64,000 nt of DNA from Myxococcus stipitatus DSM 14675 (GTDB lineage Bacteria; Myxococcota; Myxococcia; Myxococcales; Myxococcaceae), in contig NC_020126.1 in the NCBI RefSeq assembly GCF_000331735.1, positions 6,528,501 through 6,592,500 of the forward strand, read 5' to 3'. The notes under the pieces were generated by a model, which was given only the letters and a program-made list of their open reading frames with translations, was not told the origin of the DNA and did not search any database. Below, piece after piece: positions 17,619 through 25,631 of this stretch; position 1 is the stretch's first letter; each line of letters begins with the position of its first letter. A program made the position numbers and the translations under genes.

Positions 17619-18344
17619 ATGTCCTCCGGACCGCGACACATCCTCGACGCACCTGGCGGTGGGCCTGAAGGCCGAGGTCCGAGCCACTCGTTCGGCACTC
17701 CCCCACCGCCGCAGGCGCCGCAGCCCCGGCCTTGGGTCTGCTACGCCATCATCGGCCTGTGCGTCGGCGTGTTCGCGCTGGAGGAGCTCGGCGTGCTGCC
17801 GTCGTTCAGCGCCAACAAGCTCCCCCTGGGAGCCCTGTATGGCCCGGCGGTGCAGGCCGGACAGTACTGGCGGCTCGTGGCGGCGGCCTTCGAGCACGGC
17901 GGCATCCTCCACCTCGCCTTCAACATGTCCGTGGTGGTGACGCTGGGCTTCACGCTGGAGCGAGGCATCGGCAGCCTGCGCTTCGCGGGCCTGTCGCTCG
18001 TCACCGCGCTGGGCGCGTCCGCGTTCTCCCTGCTCTTCGACTTCGACAAGACGATGGTCGGAGCCTCGGGGATGATTCTGGGCTGGGCGGGCGCCATGCT
18101 CCCCATCGCCACCCGACAGGGCCGGCGAGAGTTGGGCACCTGGCTGGTGCAGGTGGCCGTGCTCAGCCTGCTCCCCATGGTGAGCTGGTCCGGCCACCTG
18201 GGTGGATTCCTTTTCGGTCTGCCGTGCGGAATCGCGATGCGGCAGGGGCGGCGCGTGTATGCGCTCGCGCTGCCCATCATCCTCTTCCTCACAGCAGTGG
18301 TGGCGCTCTACGCGGCCCACCCGGAACGACGCGGAGCCTTCTGA
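17619..18344 (+). CDS. Rhomboid family intramembrane serine protease
   Basis: 241 aa from ATG 17619; a GTG at 17610 overlapping the nadB stop is equally possible. A Pro/Gly-rich cytoplasmic N-terminus (~38 residues) precedes about six membrane segments. The catalytic parts of the rhomboid family are all present: the WRLVAAAFEHGGILHLAFNM segment with the oxyanion Asn102, the serine nucleophile in GASG (S150), and the catalytic histidine in SGHLGGFLFG (H193). It should be an active protease cutting membrane proteins within the lipid bilayer. Substrates are unknown. It sits between nadB and a LOG gene with almost no spacing, so the three form one operon. Confidence 0.92.
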   Translation: MSSGPRHILDAPGGGPEGRGPSHSFGTPPPPQAPQPRPWVCYAIIGLCVGVFALEELGVLPSFSANKLPLGALYGPAVQAGQYWRLVAAAFEHGGILHLAFNMSVVVTLGFTLERGIGSLRFAGLSLVTALGASAFSLLFDFDKTMVGASGMILGWAGAMLPIATRQGRRELGTWLVQVAVLSLLPMVSWSGHLGGFLFGLPCGIAMRQGRRVYALALPIILFLTAVVALYAAHPERRGAF

Positions 18345-18345
18345 A

Positions 18346-18939
18346 ATGGACGTGCGCAGTATCTGTGTTTTCTGTGGTTCCCGGCCGGGCAACCACCCCG
18401 AGTACACCAAGGCGGCCGAGCAACTCGGCACGGAGCTGGGCCGGAGGGGAATCACCCTCGTCTACGGCGGCGCCAGCGTGGGGCTGATGGGCACCGTGGC
18501 CTCCGCCGCCCTGGCCGCGGGTGGCAAGGTGGTGGGAGTGCTGCCCCAGTTCCTGGGCAAGCGCGAGCTCGCATACTTGGGCCTCACGGAGTTCATCCGC
18601 GTGGACTCCATGCATGAGCGCAAGGCCCTCATGGCGTCGCGCTCGGATGCCTTCATCGCCCTGCCCGGCGGCTTCGGCACGCTGGATGAGCTGTTTGAAA
18701 TCACCACCTGGGCGCAGCTGGGCCTGCACGGCAAGCCCATGGGCCTCTTGGACACGCGCGGCTTCTTCCAGCCGCTGGTGGCGCTCGCGCGGCACATGGC
18801 CCAGGAGGGCTTCGTCCCCGAGGCGCAGGCCCTGCCCTTCGCGGTGAGCACCTCTCCATCGGAGTTGGTGGACCGGATGATGGCCGGCCCCACGCTCCAG
18901 GTGACGGAGAAGTGGCTGAAGCGGCCCGAGCAGACGTGA
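18346..18939 (+). CDS. LOG family nucleotide 5'-monophosphate phosphoribohydrolase
   Basis: 197 aa; the ATG starts 1 nt after the rhomboid stop. The TIGR00730/LOG family is clear from SICVFCGS at the N-terminus, YGGASVGLMG, the MHERK motif at ~89-93 and the PGGFGTLDE motif at residues 107-115, which forms the active site. Members hydrolyse (cytokinin) nucleoside 5'-monophosphates to free base and ribose 5-phosphate. In bacteria this is often purine-nucleotide housekeeping rather than hormone synthesis, so substrate specificity is uncertain. It ends an operon started by nadB. Confidence 0.92.
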   Translation: MDVRSICVFCGSRPGNHPEYTKAAEQLGTELGRRGITLVYGGASVGLMGTVASAALAAGGKVVGVLPQFLGKRELAYLGLTEFIRVDSMHERKALMASRSDAFIALPGGFGTLDELFEITTWAQLGLHGKPMGLLDTRGFFQPLVALARHMAQEGFVPEAQALPFAVSTSPSELVDRMMAGPTLQVTEKWLKRPEQT

Positions 18940-18954
18940 AGGCAGCCGCGCGAG

Positions 18955-19584
18955 CTACTGCGCGGACACCTTGAGCTCCGCCTTGCCCAGCGATGAGGCG
19001 AGGCGGAACGTCACCTGCTCCGTCCCAGCCGGGATGACGGGCTGCCCGGAGGACATCACCGTGGGGAACTGCACCTCGTAGCCGACCCAGAAGACGCTCG
19101 TGTACGGGTAGTACGCGCGCATCTCCAGGTCCGCGCGCCCCAGCCGGCGGATGCGCACCGGCGTCACCTCGCCCGCGGGCGTCACCAGCGCCATGCGCCA
19201 GATGGACCGCTTGAAGTCGAAGTCGAGGTACCGGTAGTCGTTGACGTGCACGCCCAGGAAGAACTCGTGCACCTGGCCCGCCTCGGTGCGCTCCTCGGCG
19301 AGCAGCTGCTCCACCTTCGGGGGCGGCAACACCTGGAAGGCCGCCTGGCGGCGGACACGGGCCTCGCGGAAGGTCTGCGTCTGCAGCGTGACGCCCGCGA
19401 AGAGCCGCGTGTCGAAGCCGTCGTAGATCTCCTGGTTCGCCGAGTACTTGTCGAGCAGCGCCCGATAGGCCTCTTCCGCGCCCTCGTCATGCAGCGTGGG
19501 GGCCTGCTCGCCAACGGCGGGAGGCAAGGAGGAACAGCCGGACAGGATGCCCAGCAGCGCTCCCGTGGCGAGAAGCTTCTTCAC
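18955..19584 (-). CDS. Outer-membrane-type lipoprotein, unknown function
   Basis: 209 aa with a lipoprotein signal: MKKLLATGALLGILSGC with lipobox LSGC and Cys17. The mature part has no family I recognise. It begins with a helical region (EAYRALLDKYSANQEIYDGFDTRLFAG) and continues with a probable beta-sandwich (VHVNDYRYLDFDFKRSIWRMAL). The start overlaps the pyrE stop by 4 nt, so the gene is coupled to pyrE although no metabolic link is apparent. It ends 15 nt from the convergent LOG gene. Confidence 0.8.
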   Translation of the reverse strand: MKKLLATGALLGILSGCSSLPPAVGEQAPTLHDEGAEEAYRALLDKYSANQEIYDGFDTRLFAGVTLQTQTFREARVRRQAAFQVLPPPKVEQLLAEERTEAGQVHEFFLGVHVNDYRYLDFDFKRSIWRMALVTPAGEVTPVRIRRLGRADLEMRAYYPYTSVFWVGYEVQFPTVMSSGQPVIPAGTEQVTFRLASSLGKAELKVSAQ

Positions 19585-20150
19585 GGAATGAAGTCCTTGC
19601 GGGTGAACAGCGTGAAGAGCCGGTGGCCCGCGGCCTCCACCGCTTCACGACCGCCCTCCATCCGGTCCACCAGGGCGAAGGCGCCCAGCACCGTGAGGCC
19701 CTCGGACTGGGCCCGCTCGATGGCCTTGATGGTGGAGCCACCCGTCGTCACGACGTCCTCGACGATGGCCACCTTCGCGCCCGGGCCCAGGCCGCTGAGC
19801 CCTTCAATCCACTGGCCGGTGCCGTGGCCCTTGGGCTCCTTGCGGACGATGAAGGCCGCCAGCGGATGGCCGGACAGGTAGCCCGTGAGGCTCACCGCCG
19901 ACGCCAGCGGATCCGCGCCCAGCGTCAACCCACCCGCGCCCACCGCCTCCGGTGCCTCGCGGCGGATGGCGTCCAGGAACAGGCGGCCAATGAGGAAGTG
20001 CCCCTCGGCCAGGAGCGCCGTGCGCTTGCAGTCGATGTAGAAGTCCGACTCCTTGCCAGAGGAGAGGACCACACGCCGACGCTCGAAGGAGCGCTGCGTG
20101 AGCAGCTCCAGCAAGCGGGCCTTGTCGCGGGCGAGAGCATCCGTGAGCAC
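19581..20150 (-). CDS. pyrE: Orotate phosphoribosyltransferase
   Basis: 189 aa. It joins orotate to PRPP to give OMP in pyrimidine synthesis. The PRPP-binding loop is VAIVEDVVTTGGST (residues 127-140). FYIDCKRTAL and AFIVRKEPKGHGTG are the usual OPRT substrate-contact segments. The GTG start overlaps the padC stop (TAGTG) with GGAGGG about 6 nt upstream of it. The gene therefore lies within the bactofilin-padC operon, an odd place for a pyrimidine enzyme. Confidence 0.95.
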   Translation of the reverse strand: MLTDALARDKARLLELLTQRSFERRRVVLSSGKESDFYIDCKRTALLAEGHFLIGRLFLDAIRREAPEAVGAGGLTLGADPLASAVSLTGYLSGHPLAAFIVRKEPKGHGTGQWIEGLSGLGPGAKVAIVEDVVTTGGSTIKAIERAQSEGLTVLGAFALVDRMEGGREAVEAAGHRLFTLFTRKDFIP

Positions 20151-21325
20151 TACAGTCCCTCCAGGTACGCGACCAGCTCCGACGAATACCGAAGCTGCAT
20201 CAACAACTCCGCGCGGCGCGACTCATCCAGCGAGGCGAACACGTCCGCGAGCAACGAGAGGTCCTGGTTGATGGCCCCCAGCCGCTGCGAGACATCTCCC
20301 GCCAGCTCGTCCGCGTCGATCTCCTCCTCGACGCCCTCGGGTGCCAGCGAGTCCTCGGTGGCGAGTGCCTTGGCGAGCATGTCCGCCACGGCCGCGCTCA
20401 GGCGCCCCTGGGACTCCAGCTGCTCGCGCTTGGCCTCCAGCACCTCGGGGTCCACGGGCGTGGCGTGGATGGCCTCCGCCAGCGACATGAGGAGCGCGTC
20501 CTCGTCGGACAGGTCCGTGTGGACACGCGCCTGCACCGCGTCCCGCTTGAGGAAGCGCAGCGCCGCCACGCGCCGGAAGCCGCACACCAGCTGGTAGCGC
20601 TCACCCCCGCGAGGCCGCACGTCCACCGGGAACAGCTGCCCCAGTCGCGCGATGTCCGTCGCCAGCCCGGACACGTCACCCTCCGGACGGAGGCGGTGGC
20701 CCACGTCGTCCTCGAGCCGCTCCAACGGCAGCAGCACCGTCACCACGCGCCCCGCGAGCCGCTGCTCGGGGGCGGCCAGCAGCTCCAACCCCGGCTCCTC
20801 CTCGGCATCCGACGCATCGGCACCCGAGGCATCTGCATCCGACCGCGACCCGGCCTCGGAGGACGTGGCCTCCGGCGACGCCTCGGCTTGCGGCGAGGGC
20901 ACTTCAGCCCGCGCCTCGGAGGCGGGGGCCTCTTCGGTCCGCGCCTCCGGCTTCGGCTCCCCGCTGGAGTCTCCGGACTCCGTGGGGGACTTCACCTGGG
21001 ACTCTTCCGACGAACCCACCGACGACTCCATGGCCCGCTCGGGCTCGCCCGCGCCGGGCGCCCCTTCCGCGGCGACTCCGTGGGACTCCACCGAGCCTCC
21101 CTCTGGCGACACACTGCTCGCGTCCGCCGACGTGACGGGCGAGGAGCTCGGCTCCCCTTCCCCACCATCGACTCGCGCGGGCGCCGCGAACGAGGGCTCG
21201 CCCTGCGCGGCGACCTCGGAGCCACCGTCGCCGCGCGCCGAAATCGCCTCGGGTGCCGACGACGAGCCACCCTCCGGAGACCCCGGCATCCCTTCCTCTC
21301 CGTCAACCCTGTGCTCGGCGTCCAT
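20150..21325 (-). CDS. padC: PadC-like ParB-domain adaptor for chromosome segregation
   Basis: 391 aa. Residues ~1-178 are an acidic Ser/Glu/Gly-rich region of low complexity, probably disordered. Residues ~190-290 form a ParB/Srx nucleotide-binding domain with the CGFRRVAALRFLKRD version of the ParB GxRR motif and DEDALLMSLAEAIH. The C-terminal ~100 residues are helical. There is no obvious helix-turn-helix of a canonical ParB, which agrees with an adaptor rather than a centromere-binding protein. In M. xanthus, PadC is a CTP-binding ParB-like protein that links the BacNOP scaffold to ParA/ParB-parS. The gene follows three bactofilin genes, the M. xanthus order. The assignment rests on domain and synteny. 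Confidence 0.88.
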   Translation of the reverse strand: MDAEHRVDGEEGMPGSPEGGSSSAPEAISARGDGGSEVAAQGEPSFAAPARVDGGEGEPSSSPVTSADASSVSPEGGSVESHGVAAEGAPGAGEPERAMESSVGSSEESQVKSPTESGDSSGEPKPEARTEEAPASEARAEVPSPQAEASPEATSSEAGSRSDADASGADASDAEEEPGLELLAAPEQRLAGRVVTVLLPLERLEDDVGHRLRPEGDVSGLATDIARLGQLFPVDVRPRGGERYQLVCGFRRVAALRFLKRDAVQARVHTDLSDEDALLMSLAEAIHATPVDPEVLEAKREQLESQGRLSAAVADMLAKALATEDSLAPEGVEEEIDADELAGDVSQRLGAINQDLSLLADVFASLDESRRAELLMQLRYSSELVAYLEGL

Positions 21326-21386
21326 GGTGGCACCCCTGTTTCGCGAACTCCCACGCCGCCAGCTCCGGCGGCGCGGGATGTGCGCT

Positions 21387-22079
21387 CTAGCGGGTCTTCT
21401 TCTTCACCACGACCTTCTTCTTGGCGCCAGCACCCACTGAGAAGGGCGTTGGCGGCTCGGCAGAAGTCGTCTGCTCCACGGGCGGGGCGACCGGACGCGA
21501 CTCAACCCGAGGGGGCGGAGGCGGCGGCAGCGGCTTGCTCGCGGGGCGGGCGGGAGTCGTGGGCGTCGGCGCCGACGGGCGCGTGGCCGCGGGAGGCGGC
21601 GGCGGACGCGGCGGCGTGGGCGTGGAGGGGCGCGCGGGAACGGTGCTGGGACGCGCGGGGGCCGTCGTCGGACGCGTCACCGCGGTGGGACGCGCCACCA
21701 CCGGGCGCTCCGACGGCAGACGGCCGGGCTCCACGTCACCCATGTCCACACGGCCGCGGAAGCTGGCGCCGTCCACGATGATGACGCGCGGGGCGTGGAT
21801 GTCCCCGACCATGCGTCCCTCGCGGGTCAGCTCCACGCTCTCCGTGGCGTTGATGTTGCCCACCACCACGCCACTGACGATGGCGTTTCGCACCGCGACG
21901 TTGGCCTTCACCACGCCCGACGGCTCCACGATGAGGGTGCGGCTGAGCGTCAGCTCGCCCTCCACGCGGCCTCGAACCGTGAGGTCCTCATCGCCCGTCA
22001 ACCGACCGCTGATGAGGATGGAAGGCCCCACCACGGTGTTGTTGACGATATCGTTGCTCAGCTCCTTCGGGGTGGCCAC
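21387..22079 (-). CDS. bacP: Bactofilin BacP with long Pro-rich basic tail
   Basis: 230 aa, GTG start with AAGGAG about 9 nt upstream, just after the bacO stop. Residues ~15-115 are the bactofilin beta-helix (ISGRLTGDEDLTVRGRVEGEL, VVVGNINATESVELTREGRMVGDI). Residues ~125-215 are almost entirely Pro/Ala/Thr. The protein ends with a strongly basic KKKVVVKKKTR. Bactofilins polymerise without nucleotide into filaments. In M. xanthus, BacP is the bactofilin that recruits PadC within the BacNOP scaffold near the cell poles. The long tail distinguishes it from the two short bactofilins beside it, so it is the likely contact surface for PadC (inference for this species). Confidence 0.93.
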   Translation of the reverse strand: MATPKELSNDIVNNTVVGPSILISGRLTGDEDLTVRGRVEGELTLSRTLIVEPSGVVKANVAVRNAIVSGVVVGNINATESVELTREGRMVGDIHAPRVIIVDGASFRGRVDMGDVEPGRLPSERPVVARPTAVTRPTTAPARPSTVPARPSTPTPPRPPPPPAATRPSAPTPTTPARPASKPLPPPPPPRVESRPVAPPVEQTTSAEPPTPFSVGAGAKKKVVVKKKTR

Positions 22080-22082
22080 GAA

Positions 22083-22406
22083 TCAGCGCTCCTTCATGTC
22101 CATGTCGACGTTGCCCTTGAAGGAGGCTCCGTCGGCGATGAGGATGCGCGGCGCCTTGATGTCGCCCACCACGCGGCAGTCCGTCTTCAGCTCCACCTTG
22201 TCGCTGGCGACGATGTTGCCCGTCACCTTGCCGCCAATCTCCACGTTCTGCGTCTCGATGTCCGCCTCGACGACGCCACTGCCCTCCACGTAGAGACTCT
22301 CCTTGAGGGAGATCTTCCCCTTCACGGTGCCCTGGATGACCAGGTCCTCGTCTCCGGAAATCTCTCCGTCGATGACGATGCTCGAACCGATGACCGTATT
22401 CGCCAT
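22083..22406 (-). CDS. bacO: Bactofilin BacO
   Basis: 107 aa, essentially a bare bactofilin core of the DUF583 type with short ends (VIDGEISGDEDLVIQGTVKGKI, EIGGKVTGNIVASDKVELKTD). The repeating ~15-residue pattern of Gly and hydrophobic residues is the right-handed beta-helix. It lies between bacN and bacP and is only 3 nt from bacP. In M. xanthus it co-assembles with BacN and BacP into the subpolar scaffold that positions the ParABS segregation machinery. Confidence 0.92.
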   Translation of the reverse strand: MANTVIGSSIVIDGEISGDEDLVIQGTVKGKISLKESLYVEGSGVVEADIETQNVEIGGKVTGNIVASDKVELKTDCRVVGDIKAPRILIADGASFKGNVDMDMKER

Positions 22407-22461
22407 GAGTGTAGTCCGCCCTCTCGAAAGGTGTATGCCGCGGCCGCCCGCGGCGTGAGCT

Positions 22462-22803
22462 TCAGATGTCGTCCGGCAGCCGGACGTCCATCTCGATGGA
22501 GCCGTTGAACACGGCGCCGTCCTCGATGACGATGCGCGGCGCCTTGATGTCGCCGGCCACCTTGGCCGAAGCGTTGATGGCCACTCGTGTCGAGGCGTCG
22601 ATGTTGCCGCTGGCCTCGCCGTTGATGGTCAACTCCTCGGCCCGGATGTCCGCCTGCACCTTGCCGGTGCTCTCGATGGTGAGGTGGTTCTTCAGGGCAA
22701 TCTGCCCCTCCACCCGTCCCTCGATGACAAGGTCCCCACCACCCGTGAGGCTTCCCTTGATGACGATGCCCTTGCCGATGATGCCCGTTTCACCCGTTGC
22801 CAT
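22462..22803 (-). CDS. bacN: Bactofilin BacN
   Basis: 113 aa, the first bactofilin of the trio. The beta-helix core runs almost full length (VIKGSLTGGGDLVIEGRVEGQIALK, LTINGEASGNIDASTRVAINASAK). ATG 22803 has GAGG 7-8 nt upstream. It partners BacO and BacP. A 6-bp hairpin (GCTCCT/AGGAGC) lies in the short gap upstream, and no convincing promoter was found there. The cluster may therefore be read from the hydrolase gene or from a promoter inside it. Confidence 0.92.
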   Translation of the reverse strand: MATGETGIIGKGIVIKGSLTGGGDLVIEGRVEGQIALKNHLTIESTGKVQADIRAEELTINGEASGNIDASTRVAINASAKVAGDIKAPRIVIEDGAVFNGSIEMDVRLPDDI

Positions 22804-22858
22804 GCGGTGACCTCACCCAGAGCCTGCTCCTTCCGAGGAGCCGGCTGCCTTGATTATG

Positions 22859-23698
22859 TCAGAGATGCGCGGAGATCCAGCCGGAGATATCCCGGAACAC
22901 TTCACCGCGCCCCACCTCGTTGAGCGGCTCGTGCTTCATGCCCGGGTACTCCTTGAACTTCTTGTCCGCCGAGCCCGCCGTCTCGAAGAACACCCGCGCC
23001 GCCGCTGGAGCCGCGACCCCGTCCTCCGCGCCGCAGAGCACGAACAGCGGGACTTGAATCTTCGGCGCCAGCAACATCGCCTCCGCCTGCGCCTTGGTGG
23101 ACTCGATGAACCAGCGCGGCGTCGCGATGGACAGGTAGAGCGGGTCTTCCTTCGTGGCGCGCTGGACCTCGGGGTCGCGCGTCAGGTCCTCGACCTTGAG
23201 GCCGGAGGCGATGCCCAGCCAGGGCACCAGCGCTCCCGCCGCGCGCGCCGCCATCACCTTCACCGCGGGGGGCGTGATCGCCAGCTTGAAGTACGGCCCC
23301 GACAGCACCAGTCCGGACAGCCCCTCCACGGTGCGAGCTCCCGCCCAGTGCGCGGCCATCAGGCCCCCGTGGCTGTGGGCCAGGGCGAACGTCTTGCGTC
23401 CACCGGCCGCGCCTCGCACGCGCTCCCAGAAGACCTCCAGGTCGTCGACGTAGTGCGGCCACTTCTCGCAGTAGGCGCGGCGGCCCTCGGCGCGACCGTG
23501 GCCCCGGTAGTCGAAGCCGTGGACCGCGAAGCCGTCCGCCACGAGGGCGTCCGTCACGTACTGGTAGCGACCGAAGTGGTCTCCGTAGCCATGCACCACC
23601 GCGACGTGCGCGCGCGGCTCGGAGTCCGGGAGATGGGTCTTCCAGAAGAGCCGGGTGCCATCCCTGCTGGTGAAATAGCCCTCGTCGATGCGAGCCAT
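22859..23698 (-). CDS. Alpha/beta hydrolase, monoacylglycerol-lipase type
   Basis: 279 aa. It is a serine hydrolase of the Hydrolase_4/lysophospholipase group: oxyanion HGYGDH (36-41), DYRGHGRAEG, nucleophile elbow AHSHGG with Ser109, an acidic residue in LCGAEDGVA and the catalytic His in KHEPLNE near the C-terminus. There is no signal peptide, so it acts in the cytoplasm or at the inner face of the membrane. The family cleaves monoacylglycerols or lysophospholipids; the exact substrate is unknown. It lies 55 nt upstream of bacN in the same direction. Confidence 0.88.
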   Translation of the reverse strand: MARIDEGYFTSRDGTRLFWKTHLPDSEPRAHVAVVHGYGDHFGRYQYVTDALVADGFAVHGFDYRGHGRAEGRRAYCEKWPHYVDDLEVFWERVRGAAGGRKTFALAHSHGGLMAAHWAGARTVEGLSGLVLSGPYFKLAITPPAVKVMAARAAGALVPWLGIASGLKVEDLTRDPEVQRATKEDPLYLSIATPRWFIESTKAQAEAMLLAPKIQVPLFVLCGAEDGVAAPAAARVFFETAGSADKKFKEYPGMKHEPLNEVGRGEVFRDISGWISAHL

Positions 23699-23710
23699 AG
23701 GGCTAGCAAC

Positions 23711-25588
23711 TTAGCGGCCCGCCGCACCCATGGATAGCGCCTTGAGCTTGCGCTCCAGCGTCTCCCGCTGCCCCAGGGGCTCGGCCGACTCGGGATCCAA
23801 CGCCAGCACCTCCAGCGCCCGGCGCCAGACTCCGGCGGCCTCCTCTCCTCGGGAGGCGCGCTGATAGGCATCCCCCAGGTGCTCGAGGATGACGGGCTCG
23901 TCCGGAGCCTGCGACACCGCGCGCTCCAGCGCCTCCACGGCTCGAGGATAGTCCCCTCGCCGGAAGTAGACCCATCCGAGGGAATCCAGGAAGGCGCCGT
24001 CATCGGGGCGCAGCTCCAGCGCGCGAAGCACCAGCCGCTCGGCCTCGTCCAGGTCCTTGCCCGACTGCGCCAGGAGGTAGCCCAGGAAGTTGAGGGCGGA
24101 GGCGTGGTCCGGCTCCACCGCGAGCACGGCCCGCATGCGCGCCTGGGCCCCCGCAAGGTCTCCGTGGCGCTCGCAGGCCGCGCCCAGCACGTAGAGCAGG
24201 GCCTGGTCCCGAGGCGTCCGAGTCACGGCGTCGCTCAGCAGCGCGACCGCCTCGCCTCCCCTCCCCTGACGATGCAACGTGCCCGCGAGCGCGTCGTACA
24301 GCGAGGCCGAGACACCTCGGGACAGGCCCTCCTTCAGCAGGGACTCGGCGCGGGCGGGAGCGCCTCCTCGCTCGAGGGCGCGGGCGTACTGGGCACGCAC
24401 CTCCAGGTCTTCCGGAGCGGCCTGGAACGCGGCCCGCAGGAGCGACAAGGCCGGGGAGTGCTGCCCCGCCAGCGACAAGCACCGGGCACGACGCACCCGG
24501 GCATCCGCGAAGACGTCCGAGCCCTCCGGCACCGCGGCGAAGTCCTCCGCCGCGTCCGCGAAGCGCCGCATCTTCTCGCGCACCAGGCCCGAGTAGTACG
24601 CCAGCCGAGGCTCCTGGCCATTCGAGGCCCGAGCCGCCGCCAGCACCTCCACCGCGGCATCGGGCTCGCGCCCGGACAGGTAGATGAAGGCCACCCGGAC
24701 CGCCGTCTCCGGCTCGTGCGACAGCGAGAGGAGCCGGTCCAGATACGCGCGGGCCCGCACCAGCGAGCCCGCCTTCAGCGCCGAGCGCCCCGCCGCCAGC
24801 AGCACCTCCTCGCTGTCCGGCTCACGCTCCAAGGCTCGCGCCAGCGTCTCCTCCGAGCGCGCCGGACGGCCCGTCTCCTCGTACAGCTTCGCCAAGGTCC
24901 CCAGCACCTCCACGTCGCCAGGGTCCCTGGTGGCGGCCTCCTTCAGCAGCCGCTCCGCGCGGAGGATGTCGCCGCGCTCGGCCAGGGCCAGGCCCAGCCG
25001 GCGGTAGCCCGACGCTTCTCCGGGAAGGGCTCGGGCCAGGGAGTCCACCACCCGCACGGCCTCCGCCACGGAGCCGGTCTCCAGGTAGAGCTGCGCGAGC
25101 ACCAGGTAGGCTTCGGGCTCGCGGGGCTTGAGCGCCATGGCCCGCCGCAGGTGCAGCCGGGCCCGGGTGAAGCGGCCCGACTCCAGGAGGACGCGGCCCA
25201 ACAGGACGTGCGCCGGGTAGTACGCGGGAGCACGCTCCACGGCGCGACGCAGCTCGCGCTCCGCCTTGTCCAGGTCCCCCAGCCGCGCGTACTCCTCCGC
25301 CAACCGGGTGAGCAGCAGCGGGTGGCCATCGTTGGTGGCCAGCGCCAACCGCAGCGAATCCACCGCGGCCCGGTGGTTCCCCGCGTGGTGTGACAGCCGG
25401 GCACGCAGGAACTGGGTGTAGCTGGCCGAGGAGGAGAAGGCCCCCTCGTCCGAAGCCGCCGCGTCCATCGCCTCCCGCATGGCCTCCCGGTCCACGCGCG
25501 GACGCCGGGGCGAGGGCGCCGCCGCGACGGCCCCAGGCGCCCACAGGGCGGCGAGCAGGAGGAAGGCGAGGAGACGGGAGGAGCGCAC
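23711..25588 (-). CDS. Exported TPR-repeat protein
   Basis: 625 aa from GTG 25588, with a signal peptide (RLLAFLLLAALWAPGAVA). After it the protein is almost entirely tetratricopeptide repeats, roughly fifteen (for example LLTRLAEEYARLGDLDKAERELRRA, SALNFLGYLLAQSGKDLDEAERLVLRA). This forms a superhelical scaffold in the periplasm or on the outer membrane. No catalytic domain is present. Long exported TPR proteins in myxobacteria often serve outer-membrane assembly or motility complexes, but no specific role can be assigned here. It ends 12 nt before the hydrolase gene. Confidence 0.85.
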   Translation of the reverse strand: MRSSRLLAFLLLAALWAPGAVAAAPSPRRPRVDREAMREAMDAAASDEGAFSSSASYTQFLRARLSHHAGNHRAAVDSLRLALATNDGHPLLLTRLAEEYARLGDLDKAERELRRAVERAPAYYPAHVLLGRVLLESGRFTRARLHLRRAMALKPREPEAYLVLAQLYLETGSVAEAVRVVDSLARALPGEASGYRRLGLALAERGDILRAERLLKEAATRDPGDVEVLGTLAKLYEETGRPARSEETLARALEREPDSEEVLLAAGRSALKAGSLVRARAYLDRLLSLSHEPETAVRVAFIYLSGREPDAAVEVLAAARASNGQEPRLAYYSGLVREKMRRFADAAEDFAAVPEGSDVFADARVRRARCLSLAGQHSPALSLLRAAFQAAPEDLEVRAQYARALERGGAPARAESLLKEGLSRGVSASLYDALAGTLHRQGRGGEAVALLSDAVTRTPRDQALLYVLGAACERHGDLAGAQARMRAVLAVEPDHASALNFLGYLLAQSGKDLDEAERLVLRALELRPDDGAFLDSLGWVYFRRGDYPRAVEALERAVSQAPDEPVILEHLGDAYQRASRGEEAAGVWRRALEVLALDPESAEPLGQRETLERKLKALSMGAAGR

Positions 25589-25631
25589 GCGAGACGAAGT
25601 CTAGCGCGGCCCCATCCCGCCTGCAGGCGAC

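Noticed and set aside
16009..17706. 565-aa minus-strand open frame over nadB
   Set aside because: Shadow of nadB with His/Arg/Gly-rich composition and no recognisable motif.
20640..21330. Low-complexity Ser/Glu-rich DNA as a repeat array
   Set aside because: It codes the disordered part of PadC with irregular, non-periodic sequence. No true tandem DNA repeat or CRISPR spacing is seen.
22827..22846. Hairpin GCTCCT-TCCG-AGGAGC before bacN as a terminator
   Set aside because: Only 6 bp, no T tract, and it lies within a probable operon, so I mention it only in the bacN entry.
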